This document shows positions 1-6,612 of a stretch of 6,735 nt of DNA, in pieces. The translations under genes were made by a program, and so were the position numbers. Within the stretch, counting starts at the first letter, position 1. The number at the start of each line of letters is the position of its first letter. Origin of the DNA: Bacillota bacterium (GTDB lineage: Bacteria > Bacillota > DTU065); contig DUTE01000442.1 of the NCBI GenBank assembly GCA_012842235.1, positions 1 through 6,735 of the forward strand, in the 5' to 3' direction. The notes under the pieces are model-generated. The model had not been told where the DNA came from and did not search any database. It was given only the letters and a program-made list of their open reading frames with translations.

Positions 1-17
1 AAATACTGTGCCACTAA

Positions 18-179
18 ATATTGTTGATTGTTGGTTTGCCGACAACATTTAAGGCTTTGTTTGTATCAGTTGTATTACCTGCTGCAGTTCTTAATACACT
101 AGCTATTGTCTTACTTTATCCTTTGGCTATTAAACTTAATAATTCTCTTAGTCCCCAAAAATCGGGTGTAAGACCGTGA
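18..179 (+). pseudogene. trpP: 3' end of a TrpP-like tryptophan transport membrane protein gene, possibly interrupted
   Basis: Reading frame 3 is open from 18 to the TGA at 177-179 and encodes about 53 residues of very hydrophobic sequence: LLIVGLP, then VVLPAAVLNT and VLLYPLAIKL, ending in a polar tail (NNSLSPQKSGVRP). From memory, this closely resembles the last transmembrane part of Bacillus TrpP, a small (about 170 aa) membrane protein proposed to import tryptophan; I could not check this by search. The rest of the gene would lie left of the window. A TAA at 15-17 sits in the same frame, just where the upstream part of the same helix should continue. The gene is therefore either broken by a nonsense change, broken by an indel that places the upstream part in another frame, or affected by a sequencing error. 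No start codon with a ribosome binding site is visible for a short stand-alone gene. Other possibilities are an MreD-like or ECF S-component C-terminus. A strong terminator follows 14 bases after the stop. Confidence 0.5.
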
Positions 180-193
180 AAATAATTGCCTTC

Positions 194-225
194 AAAGCTA
201 CTGATAATTATCAGTAGCTTTTTTT
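194..225 (+). terminator. Rho-independent terminator after the TrpP-like gene
   Basis: The 11-base arm GCTACTGATAA (197-207) is followed directly by its exact complement (208-218). An AAA flank at 194-196 extends the stem, and a run of seven T follows at 219-225. The stem is perfect, with only the central AATT likely to form the loop. The long T-run lies only on the plus-strand 3' side, so it should mainly stop transcripts coming from the left. Confidence 0.85.
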
Positions 226-226
226 C

Positions 227-270
227 AAAAAAGATAGCCTAACTTGCAAATATAACAAGTTAGGCTTTTT
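227..270. terminator. Bidirectional terminator between convergent transcripts, mainly ending the tyrS operon
   Basis: A 10-bp perfect stem, GCCTAACTTG (237-246) with CAAGTTAGGC (256-265), encloses a 9-base loop. On the plus strand TTTTT follows at once (266-270). On the minus strand, four bases after the stem, the A-run at 227-232 reads as six T. The hairpin begins 7 bases beyond the stop codon of the minus-strand TPR gene, so it is the natural end of the tyrS-TPR transcript and also a back-up stop for the plus-strand gene. Confidence 0.8.
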
Positions 271-272
271 GT

Positions 273-1319
273 TTAATCTAATGAAGCAATTAGCGTCTTT
301 AGGTAGTCCTTATACTCATCCTCTGGTCCATCTGTGGCTTCTTGAAGTTTTTGAGCTAAACTTTTAATCTTTGGTAGCTCTTGTTCAAGTTCATCTAAAA
401 CTACACTAAGACCTTTTTCTAGCATCTGTTTTTCTTCATCGGTAAGATTATTAACTAGAACATTTCTTTCTAAGACATGTAAAGAACAAGCACATTTTAG
501 CCGTAGATAGAGGAGAAGTTCTTTTTCAGAGAGATTAAATTCGGCAAGGAGAGTTTCTATCAATTCAAGAGCAGATTCAAAATCATTATCTTCGATAGCC
601 TTTAGGGCAACGATTTTGATAAAGTCAGCTACATAAGCCTCTTTTTCTTTTGGGTTTTCTAAATTGCGAAGTCTTGAAATGGCAATAGACAATTTTCCCG
701 AGGCTAAAGCAAGATCGACACCGTAATCTTCTAGTTCTTCGTAAACTATTGCACCCTTCATCCATAGCTTCTCTGCTAACTCAAAGTCTTTATGCATAGC
801 AAGGTGGGCAAGAAGTTTTTTCATTATTTCTGGTGAAGAGTCAGTGAAGCGGGTTTTTATATCTTCTTTGACTTTTTCATGGGCGGCGAAGCTAGTGCGC
901 AGATGTTCGTAGATTGCTAATCTATCAGGCCATAATTTTTCTTCTTCTAGTTTATCTTCCCAGTATTTTAAGGGAGTCTCTCTATCACCTAAGGCTTCTA
1001 ATGTAAGAATAAGATTGTATTGAGTATAAGGGTCACTAGGGGCGTTTTCTAAAAGTTCTTTGGCTTTGTTGTAGTCATTGTTAAAAAAAGCTACTAGAGC
1101 TTGGCAATGAGGTATATCTACTAGAGGTTTTCCCTCTATGATTGAATCAAAAAGCCCTTCTGGTTCTTTGCTAGGAAAATTTTGTGGTAGTAGATAAGGT
1201 GTCTCTAAAGCCCAGAGTGCTCTTTCTAGAGGGTTGTTTAACTCTGTAATAGATTCTAAAACCTCCGAGCAAGTGGTCTTTGAGATTTTGTTTAGGTAAA
1301 AAGGGTTGTCTTTTCTCAT
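273..1319 (-). CDS. TPR-like helical repeat protein, second gene of the tyrS operon
   Basis: This gene encodes a 348-residue soluble, charged, apparently all-helical protein of unknown function. No signal peptide or membrane segment is visible. Helix pairs with TPR-like spacing can be seen around residues 71-91 ([18 protein letters not shown]), 98-124 and 171-193, which suggests a protein-binding scaffold. The N-terminus (NPFYLNKIS, then [10 protein letters not shown]) looks like the first two helices of a degenerate, shortened J-like domain, followed by [13 protein letters not shown] at 33-45. The latter motif and LAEKLW (181-186) recur at matching places in the protein encoded at 3055-4083, so the two are probably paralogues. 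The ATG at 1319-1317 overlaps the tyrS TGA (1318-1316) as ATGA. A modest AGGA lies 7 bases upstream, so translation is probably coupled to tyrS and expression falls under the same T-box. An intrinsic hairpin follows the stop. The TPR-like assignment is from visible pattern only, and no gene name is justified. Confidence 0.88.
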   Translation of the reverse strand: MRKDNPFYLNKISKTTCSEVLESITELNNPLERALWALETPYLLPQNFPSKEPEGLFDSIIEGKPLVDIPHCQALVAFFNNDYNKAKELLENAPSDPYTQYNLILTLEALGDRETPLKYWEDKLEEEKLWPDRLAIYEHLRTSFAAHEKVKEDIKTRFTDSSPEIMKKLLAHLAMHKDFELAEKLWMKGAIVYEELEDYGVDLALASGKLSIAISRLRNLENPKEKEAYVADFIKIVALKAIEDNDFESALELIETLLAEFNLSEKELLLYLRLKCACSLHVLERNVLVNNLTDEEKQMLEKGLSVVLDELEQELPKIKSLAQKLQEATDGPEDEYKDYLKTLIASLD

Positions 1320-2521
1320 TTTTTGATCCTGGCAAATTTACGTTTGCCAACCTGAAGTACCATCCCGTCTTCGATCGGTACATCTAGGCTCCCATCTTCT
1401 ATCTTTTCGTTGTTTAGCTTTACGCCACCTTGTTCTATCATACGTCTAGCTTCAGAGTTTGATTTTACAAGGTCACAGTCGACAAGAAGTTTAACAATCC
1501 AAATTTTATCTTCAGAGAAGCTAAATTCTGGGATGTCTTCTGGCAACCCACCGGCCTTAAACACATTATCAAATTCTTCTTTAGCTTTAATAGCGGCCTC
1601 TTTGCCGTGATATTGGGTTACTATCTGCATTGCCAATTTGCTTTTTGCCTCTTTAGGGTGAATCTTGTTATTCTCAAGGTCTTTTTTAAGTTGATCGATC
1701 TCTGCCTTATCAATGTCTGTGACAAGTTCAAAATAGGTCAACATTAGCTCATCAGCTAACGACATTGTTTTACCATACATTTCATTGGGATCTTCTGTGA
1801 TACCAATATAGTTTTTCAGACTTTTACTCATCTTGTTAACGCCGTCAAGACCTACAAGAAGTGGTAGGCACATAGCAATTTGTGGTTCCATACCGGCATC
1901 TCTTTGGAGATCACGACCAAGAAGAATATTAAAGATCTGGTCGGTGCCACCTAATTCTACATCAGCTTCTATTTTTACTGAGTCTGTAGCTTGCATTAAA
2001 GGATAGATAAATTCTAAGATGCTTATAGGCTGGTTATTAGCATATCTGTTGGCAAAATCATCACGTTCAAGCATGCGAGCTACTGTTATTTTTGATGTCA
2101 TGTTAGCTACATCAGAAAAAGACATCTTACTAAACCAGTCACCATTAAAGACAATCTCTGTTTGTTCCGGTTTTAATATTTTAAATACTTGCTCTTGGTA
2201 TGTTTTGGCATTAGCTAATACCTCATCATGAGTAAGACGTGGCCTAGTTGCAGATCTTCCTGAAGGATCACCTATTTGAGCTGTGTAATCACCAATAATC
2301 AAAACAGCAGTATGTCCTAGGTCTTGGAATTGTCTTAGTTTTTGCAGGGGAACAGTATGGCCTAAGTGAATATCAGAACTAGTAGGGTCTACACCAAGTT
2401 TAATTCGTAGTGGTTTGTTTGTGGCTACTGATTGCTCAAGTTTTTTCAAAAGTTCTTCTTCAGAAACTATTTGGGCAACTCCTCTTGCAAGGAGTTTGAG
2501 TTGCTCTTTTGCAGGTAGCAA
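1316..2521 (-). CDS. tyrS: Tyrosyl-tRNA synthetase, TyrRZ-type
   Basis: This cytoplasmic class I aminoacyl-tRNA synthetase joins tyrosine to tRNA-Tyr using ATP. The catalytic domain shows the HIGH motif as HLGH (residues 52-55, within [17 protein letters not shown]), the conserved [13 protein letters not shown] segment, the tyrosine/ATP-pocket segment [10 protein letters not shown], and KMSKS at 230-234. The C-terminal part, about residues 338-401, is an S4-type RNA-binding domain ([15 protein letters not shown]). [12 protein letters not shown] and the spacing match the TyrZ-like branch better than the Bacillus TyrS/E. coli branch. At 401 residues it is of normal, complete length. I chose the TTG at 2521: AAGGAGG lies 8 bases upstream, and the resulting start MLPAKEQL matches usual family N-termini. 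A GTG 21 bases further upstream would put that ribosome binding site inside the gene. It is preceded by a tyrosine T-box leader, and its stop overlaps the ATG of the TPR gene. Confidence 0.97.
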   Translation of the reverse strand: MLPAKEQLKLLARGVAQIVSEEELLKKLEQSVATNKPLRIKLGVDPTSSDIHLGHTVPLQKLRQFQDLGHTAVLIIGDYTAQIGDPSGRSATRPRLTHDEVLANAKTYQEQVFKILKPEQTEIVFNGDWFSKMSFSDVANMTSKITVARMLERDDFANRYANNQPISILEFIYPLMQATDSVKIEADVELGGTDQIFNILLGRDLQRDAGMEPQIAMCLPLLVGLDGVNKMSKSLKNYIGITEDPNEMYGKTMSLADELMLTYFELVTDIDKAEIDQLKKDLENNKIHPKEAKSKLAMQIVTQYHGKEAAIKAKEEFDNVFKAGGLPEDIPEFSFSEDKIWIVKLLVDCDLVKSNSEARRMIEQGGVKLNNEKIEDGSLDVPIEDGMVLQVGKRKFARIKK

Positions 2522-2529
2522 AGTAAATA

Positions 2530-2536
2530 CCTCCTT
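2530..2536 (-). promoter_or_regulatory. Ribosome binding site deciding the tyrS TTG start
   Basis: The minus strand reads AAGGAGG, a perfect Shine-Dalgarno core, with 8 bases before the TTG at 2521-2519. It falls within codons 3-5 if the upstream GTG at 2542 is used. That GTG has only a weaker AAGGA 5 bases before it. This favours the TTG start. Confidence 0.85.
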
Positions 2537-2600
2537 ATGCACGACTTTCCTTATTCTATATAAGGTTGCCTAGCATTTAATTATTATTTGTAAAATAGAG

Positions 2601-2633
2601 AAAAAAAAGAAACCACCCCCGAAGGGACGGTTT
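2601..2633 (-). terminator. T-box regulated intrinsic terminator
   Basis: On the minus strand AAACCGTCCC (2633-2624) pairs along 10 positions, two of them G-U, with GGGGTGGTTT (2619-2610) around a TTCG tetraloop. C and then eight T (2608-2601) follow. The 5' arm is shared with the antiterminator that the T-box sequence forms, so the two structures exclude each other: the terminator forms when tRNA-Tyr is charged, the antiterminator when it is not. Confidence 0.95.
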
Positions 2634-2885
2634 TTTTACCGTGGTACCACCCTAATTGCCTGTAAAAGAGAGTTACAGGCCACTTTCTCCCCGTAACGAA
2701 GGGCTGACGAAGATAGGCTACTGAAGCTCAGTGCTAGTTCACCTACTCAGCTTAGGGGTGTACTTCTTCTGTCTTGACTGTTAGCTTCCACCAAACACTA
2801 ACTCTCTATCAAAAGATCAAAGGCAGAATACTCTCCCCGTCATCGCTTTTTGATTAGCGCTTTTTTATTTTTGTACTTTTATTGT
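2601..2885 (-). ncRNA. Tyrosine-specific T-box riboswitch leader of tyrS
   Basis: This untranslated leader should bind uncharged tRNA-Tyr and then let transcription pass its terminator. Read on the minus strand, Stem I is visible: GGGG (2838-2835) pairs with CCCC (2758-2755), the specifier bulge has AGAGTA on its 5' side and GAAGTACA on its 3' side, and TTCTG (2828-2824) pairs with CAGAA (2771-2767). The specifier codon TAC at 2762-2760 codes for tyrosine, in agreement with the gene downstream. The distal Stem I AGAGAGTTAG...GGTGGAAGC pattern is typical. A Stem III-like hairpin (GCCTGTAA with TTACAGGC) lies at 2680-2658. The T-box AGGGTGGTACCACGG lies at 2653-2639, where AGGG can pair with CCCT (2626-2623) and ACGGT with ACCGT as the antiterminator. 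The exact 5' end is inferred from the promoter. Confidence 0.96.
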
Positions 2886-2890
2886 CTCTA

Positions 2891-2919
2891 ATTGTAATCA
2901 AAATAAGAAGTGCCGTCAA
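2891..2919 (-). promoter_or_regulatory. Sigma-A-type promoter of the tyrS operon
   Basis: On the minus strand a -35 box TTGACG (2919-2914) is followed by exactly 17 bases and a -10 box TACAAT (2896-2891). Each differs from consensus at one position. Initiation would fall near 2885-2884, shortly before the first leader hairpin, giving a leader of about 360 bases. It is the best promoter in the window. Confidence 0.88.
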
Positions 2920-3054
2920 GGGGGAGACAAAGCGGTAGAGAATAATAAACTGTTAGACGAAAAAGTATAAAACCAAGTTCGACCTTAACAAAACAATGAT
3001 TAAACATTAAAATGGTATTTAGAGTCGAAAACGCTTATTACCTTAAATTTGTGA
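2920..3054. other. Intergenic stretch between the second TPR gene and the tyrS promoter
   Basis: Together with the leader at 2522-2919, this stretch carries no gene. I see no open frame with a ribosome binding site, no convincing hairpin followed by a T-run after the TPR stop at 3055, and no repeat. The best candidates for pairing are weak (GGTA with TACC, and an imperfect AAGGTCGAACTT palindrome). Confidence 0.6.
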
Positions 3055-4083
3055 TTAGAACATATGTCTAGCATTGTAACTTTTAGCCTTAAGAATCTCT
3101 GGTTCAATCTTTTGTTTGTCTATGTTTTTGGGATTAGTTGCTAAAAATATATTGACACTTTCGGCAAGAAGTTTTTCATAGCTTTGGTTTATGCTAGTTA
3201 CTTGGCCAAGCACTTTTATGGCAATTACATGTTCTTGTGCTTCCCAAAGGTTATTAAACCAAAAGATTCCCACTCTAGTTAAAAGTCGAGCGGCCTCCCT
3301 TTGTGGTTTAGTATTAAAAAACTTACTACTTAATTCATGATAATAAGTTGTAGCTTTGGTGAAATCGGTTTGGTCGAGACAGATTTGGAGGATATAAAAC
3401 TGTAAATCTAGATTCTCTGGATAAACACGGACTGCTTTTTCCCAAATCTTTTCAGCAAGGTCTATTTCGTTATAAGTAGTTAAGAGATTAAGTGCCTGCC
3501 AATAGGTTTTTGAAGATATCCCACTTTTTTCTAATAATAATGTTATAATATTTTGGCGATTAAGGGGGAAAGTTTTGAGAGCTAAGATTAGTTCGATGTA
3601 ACTTAATGTAGGTAAAACTCTCTTTATATAAGCAGAGGCTTTTTCTTTTTGATTTAGGTTATGGTATGTTAGGGCAATGTTAAAATAAAGGTGTGGGTCA
3701 TCAAGAAGAGAGACTTCTGCTTTGAGAAAGTTTATCAACGCTTGTTCAAGGTCACCTAGATAATAGAAAGCGACACCAGAGAGCATATTTAGCCAAGCCT
3801 CTTCGCTTTCACACGGTGTGAATTCCCCATTGAGATTTTTCAATACTAAGCTATGATGTTCTGGGAGGTAGTTGACATGAGCCATACTCCAGGAACTGGG
3901 AAGATAAAAAGGTGTCTCCATGTTTAGCTTGGCTCTTTTCAATTCATCTCTTAAGGAATCTATTGCTTGATTATACTTAGTTTTGTCAGACTCTTTATAT
4001 GTTTTTAAGGCATAGGCCATTTCAATTTCAGCGAGACTGGCCGATTTTAATAGACCAAGCATTTGGTAGGCATTTTTGTTCAC
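3055..4083 (-). CDS. TPR-like repeat protein with a degenerate J-like N-terminus
   Basis: This gene encodes a 342-residue soluble protein of unknown function. Residues 4-48 look like a DnaJ-type J domain: AYQMLGLLKSAS resembles helix I, LAEIEMAYALK helix II and KYNQAIDSLRDEL helix III. The HPD tripeptide that stimulates DnaK is absent, so classical co-chaperone action is not expected. RAKLNMETPFYLP follows (50-62). Helix pairs of normal TPR spacing appear at about 97-130 (SGVAFYYLGDLEQALINF) and 131-163 (NIALTYHNLNQKEKASAYI), with further ones near 194-223 (LAEKIWEKAVRVYPE). No signal peptide or membrane segment is seen. The start is the GTG at 4083: AAAGGAG lies 9 bases upstream, and it gives a protein of nearly the same length as its likely paralogue at 273-1319. 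A longer frame reaches 4206 but would run over the start of the divergent PBP gene. It has no visible strong promoter or terminator. Confidence 0.88.
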   Translation of the reverse strand: MNKNAYQMLGLLKSASLAEIEMAYALKTYKESDKTKYNQAIDSLRDELKRAKLNMETPFYLPSSWSMAHVNYLPEHHSLVLKNLNGEFTPCESEEAWLNMLSGVAFYYLGDLEQALINFLKAEVSLLDDPHLYFNIALTYHNLNQKEKASAYIKRVLPTLSYIELILALKTFPLNRQNIITLLLEKSGISSKTYWQALNLLTTYNEIDLAEKIWEKAVRVYPENLDLQFYILQICLDQTDFTKATTYYHELSSKFFNTKPQREAARLLTRVGIFWFNNLWEAQEHVIAIKVLGQVTSINQSYEKLLAESVNIFLATNPKNIDKQKIEPEILKAKSYNARHMF

Positions 4084-4092
4084 GGTCAACCA

Positions 4093-4099
4093 CTCCTTT
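4093..4099 (-). promoter_or_regulatory. Ribosome binding site deciding the GTG start of the second TPR gene
   Basis: The minus strand reads AAAGGAG, with 9 bases before the GTG at 4083-4081. An in-frame TTG lies only 3 bases after the site, too close for normal initiation. Upstream ATG codons in the same frame lie in the PBP leader region. Confidence 0.8.
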
Positions 4100-4166
4100 A
4101 TGGCAACTTTAAAATAACAAGGAATTAAAGGTTCAAATTGCGAATTCTTTATCTCAAGAGACTCCT

Positions 4167-4174
4167 GAGGAAGG
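4167..4174 (+). promoter_or_regulatory. Ribosome binding site deciding the PBP ATG start
   Basis: GAGGAAGG lies 8 bases before the ATG at 4183. A TTG at 4138 is in the same frame but has no purine-rich site before it, and it would add 15 residues ahead of a normal short basic N-terminus. Confidence 0.8.
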
Positions 4175-4182
4175 TGTATGAT

Positions 4183-6612
4183 ATGGCGAAAAAGGCTAAG
4201 AATCAAAAGACGCGAATAGTACTACGTATAGTTCTAATTATTCTGATTCTTATTATAGGTATTCTAGGAGGAATAGCCGCAACCCTTGTATCAAGTGCAT
4301 TAAAAACTGTTCCTAGTTTAGAAGATATTAAATTCAACCCCAAATTAGCTACCTCTGTGTATGACCGCAACGGTCAGTTAATAAAAAGATTGTTTACTGA
4401 AAATCGTATTTGGGTTTCTCTTTCTGAGATTCCTGTAGATTTGCAACATGCTATAGTTGCTGTTGAAGATCACGAGTTTTATAAACATCATGGGGTTAAT
4501 CCTAAAGCAATCCTCAGGTCTTTTATATTAAATATTAAAGTACGCAATTTAAGAGCATACGGTGGTAGTACCATTACCCAACAGTTAGCTAAAAATGCTT
4601 TTTTAACACAGGAAAAGAGGCTAACTAGAAAAGTTAAAGAAGCTGTATGGGCTATACAGATAGATAGAGCCTATACTAAAGAAGAAATATTAGAGACTTA
4701 TCTTAATGAGATTTGGTTTGGTCACGGTGCTTATGGAGTAGAAGCAGCATCTCAGCTTTATTTTGGTAAGCAAGCTAAAGATTTAGAGCTTGAAGAGGCC
4801 GCTCTTATTGCCGGTGTTACTAATAATCCTAGTATTTATTCACCAAGGGTAAACATGGATTCAGCTAAGAAACGAAGAGATTTTGTTCTAAAGAGAATGT
4901 GGGAAGAAGGTTATATCGAAGAAGCAGAGTATTTAACCGCAAAAGAAAGGCCAATAGTACTTAAAGAAAAGGTTACTAATAGTCAAACAGTTGCTTCTTA
5001 TTTTACTGATCATGTTTTACAATACCTTCTTAGTAAATATGACGTTGATACTGTCTATGGTGGTGGCTTGCATGTTTATACCACGTTAGATCTTGATATG
5101 CAAAGAGTTGCCGAAGAAACACTCTATAAAAATCTGCCTAATGGTGAAGTAGATAAAAATGGTTTACAACAGCCTCAAGGTGCCTTAATTACTATAGATC
5201 CTAAAACAGGAGAGATCCTTGCTATGGTAGGGGGAAGAGGCCAAGACAAGCTAAACCGTGCTATGCAGGCTTATCGTCAACCAGGTTCAGCTTTTAAACC
5301 ATTTATATATGCAACAGCTCTTTCTCAAGGTTATACACCTTCATCGATATTTATAGATGAACCAGTAGAGTACAGGTTACCTTCAGGGGAGTTATGGTCT
5401 GTAAATAACTATCACCGAGACTTTAAGGGACCTATGACACTAAGAAGAGCTTTAGAATTGTCGATAAACGTTGTTGCTGTAAAGCTTCTTGATAAAGTTG
5501 GTATAGAAAATGTCTATAATACAATTACAAATCTTGGTATCAAGAGCCTAGTTAAAACTGGGGGGAAAAACGACTTTGGTTTGTCTCCTCTTGCATTAGG
5601 AGCTTTAACAAGAGGTGTTTCCCTTGTACAAATGGTATCAGCCTACAGCGTATTTGCTAACCAGGGTATATATACAGAACCATACTTTGTTACACAGATT
5701 ACCGATTCCCGTGGGAAAATTATCGAAGAAAATCATCCTAAAGCCAAAGTAGTTATGGATGAAAAAGTTGCTTATCTTCTTACCGACATGTTGCAAGGAG
5801 TTGTTACAGACGGAACCGCTAAGCAAGCTAATATAGGTAGACCACAGGCAGGAAAAACCGGGACAACCGACAACTATTTTGATGCCTGGTATGTAGGCTA
5901 TACACCAGAGCTAGTTACAGCAATTTGGGTCGGTGAAGATTTCCCCAAAGAGATGATCTATGGTGGGGTCAAATACGGTAGCTGGGATTGTGCTCGGATA
6001 TGGGGTCAATATATGAAGAAAGTAGTCGAAGGTACAGAACCTACCGATTTTATCAGACCTGATGGTTTAGTCGATTTGGATGTATGTACCGATTCAGGGC
6101 TTCTAGCCCAAAGTTATTGCCCGGTAGAGTCAGCACGCAGAGAGATATTTATTAAAGGAACTGAACCTAAAACAATTTGTACCATTCATGAGCCTCAGAA
6201 ACCTATAAGAGATCGTAATATGATACCTTTGACATCTGAATGGGAAGAGGAAAAGAGTAATGACACAGGTTCAAACTTTATAGGTAGTCTCTTTGATATG
6301 ATTGGCACCAAAAACGAGACTAAACAAGAAACTACTATCCCCAAAACTCAAGAAGGTCATAGCCAAGTCATTCCTGAACCAGAGGAAAAAGTACCAGAGG
6401 AAAAAATAAAGGATAAGAAAGAGCAAGAGATGCCTGTATCTGAAGAGACGGTACCCAAAGAAGAACCAGACTATATTGTTACAGTAGAGATCTGTACTGA
6501 ATCTAATAAGGTAGCAACTTTTGCTTGTCCTCAATCAAAAGTGATTAAAGTAAAATATTTAAAAGGGGCAGAACCTACAGAAGAATGCGACATTCATGGT
6601 GGTTGGCAATAA
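4183..6612 (+). CDS. Class A penicillin-binding protein (PBP1A type): peptidoglycan glycosyltransferase and DD-transpeptidase
   Basis: This bifunctional enzyme polymerises lipid II into glycan strands and cross-links the stem peptides outside the membrane. Its 809 residues begin with a short basic cytoplasmic tail (MAKKAKNQK) and one membrane anchor at about 12-36. The GT51 domain follows, with EDHEF (E95 the likely catalytic glutamate), GGSTITQQ (127-134), RKVKEA, KEEILETYLNEIWFG (166-180, second conserved glutamate E171) and RRDFVLKRM. The transpeptidase domain has all three motifs: SAFK (nucleophile S369, K372), SIN (427-429) and KTGTT (558-562). After about residue 630 come a Cys-containing module (C635, C646, C666, H669), an E/K/P-rich low-complexity linker (roughly 684-766) and a second copy of the module (C771, C782, C802, H805) ending at the C-terminus. 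No catalytic residue appears to be missing. It is divergent from the TPR gene and seems to be transcribed alone. I am sure of the family; mrcA/ponA-type naming would be a guess. Confidence 0.96.
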   Translation: MAKKAKNQKTRIVLRIVLIILILIIGILGGIAATLVSSALKTVPSLEDIKFNPKLATSVYDRNGQLIKRLFTENRIWVSLSEIPVDLQHAIVAVEDHEFYKHHGVNPKAILRSFILNIKVRNLRAYGGSTITQQLAKNAFLTQEKRLTRKVKEAVWAIQIDRAYTKEEILETYLNEIWFGHGAYGVEAASQLYFGKQAKDLELEEAALIAGVTNNPSIYSPRVNMDSAKKRRDFVLKRMWEEGYIEEAEYLTAKERPIVLKEKVTNSQTVASYFTDHVLQYLLSKYDVDTVYGGGLHVYTTLDLDMQRVAEETLYKNLPNGEVDKNGLQQPQGALITIDPKTGEILAMVGGRGQDKLNRAMQAYRQPGSAFKPFIYATALSQGYTPSSIFIDEPVEYRLPSGELWSVNNYHRDFKGPMTLRRALELSINVVAVKLLDKVGIENVYNTITNLGIKSLVKTGGKNDFGLSPLALGALTRGVSLVQMVSAYSVFANQGIYTEPYFVTQITDSRGKIIEENHPKAKVVMDEKVAYLLTDMLQGVVTDGTAKQANIGRPQAGKTGTTDNYFDAWYVGYTPELVTAIWVGEDFPKEMIYGGVKYGSWDCARIWGQYMKKVVEGTEPTDFIRPDGLVDLDVCTDSGLLAQSYCPVESARREIFIKGTEPKTICTIHEPQKPIRDRNMIPLTSEWEEEKSNDTGSNFIGSLFDMIGTKNETKQETTIPKTQEGHSQVIPEPEEKVPEEKIKDKKEQEMPVSEETVPKEEPDYIVTVEICTESNKVATFACPQSKVIKVKYLKGAEPTEECDIHGGWQ

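Larger units (their letters stand above)
4084..4182. other. Divergent intergenic region between the TPR gene and the PBP gene
   Basis: These 99 bases separate two divergent starts and should hold the 5' signals of both genes. Both ribosome binding sites are clear, but no promoter close to consensus is. On the minus strand TTGAAC, 17 bases and TTTAAA (4 of 6 matches each) is a weak candidate for the TPR gene. I found no good plus-strand -35/-10 pair, so the PBP promoter may overlap the start of the TPR gene or use another sigma factor. Confidence 0.4.

Noticed and set aside
1410..1610. Open frame on the plus strand inside tyrS
   Set aside because: It lies antisense to a fully conserved gene, and its product resembles nothing I recognise; it is a shadow frame, as is the one at 2019-2231.
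2658..2680. Hairpin GCCTGTAA/TTACAGGC considered as a separate terminator or operator
   Set aside because: It has no T-run and sits just before the T-box sequence, where a T-box leader has its Stem III.
4138..4182. N-terminal extension of the PBP gene from a TTG
   Set aside because: No ribosome binding site precedes it, whereas GAGGAAGG sits at ideal distance from the ATG at 4183.
4084..4206. N-terminal extension of the second TPR gene by 41 codons
   Set aside because: It has no ribosome binding site at its ATG, overlaps the PBP start region on the other strand, and contains the clear AAAGGAG that serves the GTG at 4083.
6271..6534. Open frame on the minus strand under the PBP tail
   Set aside because: Its Phe/Leu/Tyr-rich product is what the antisense of the E/K-rich linker would encode by chance; the frame at 5638-5826 is rejected as likewise antisense to the PBP.
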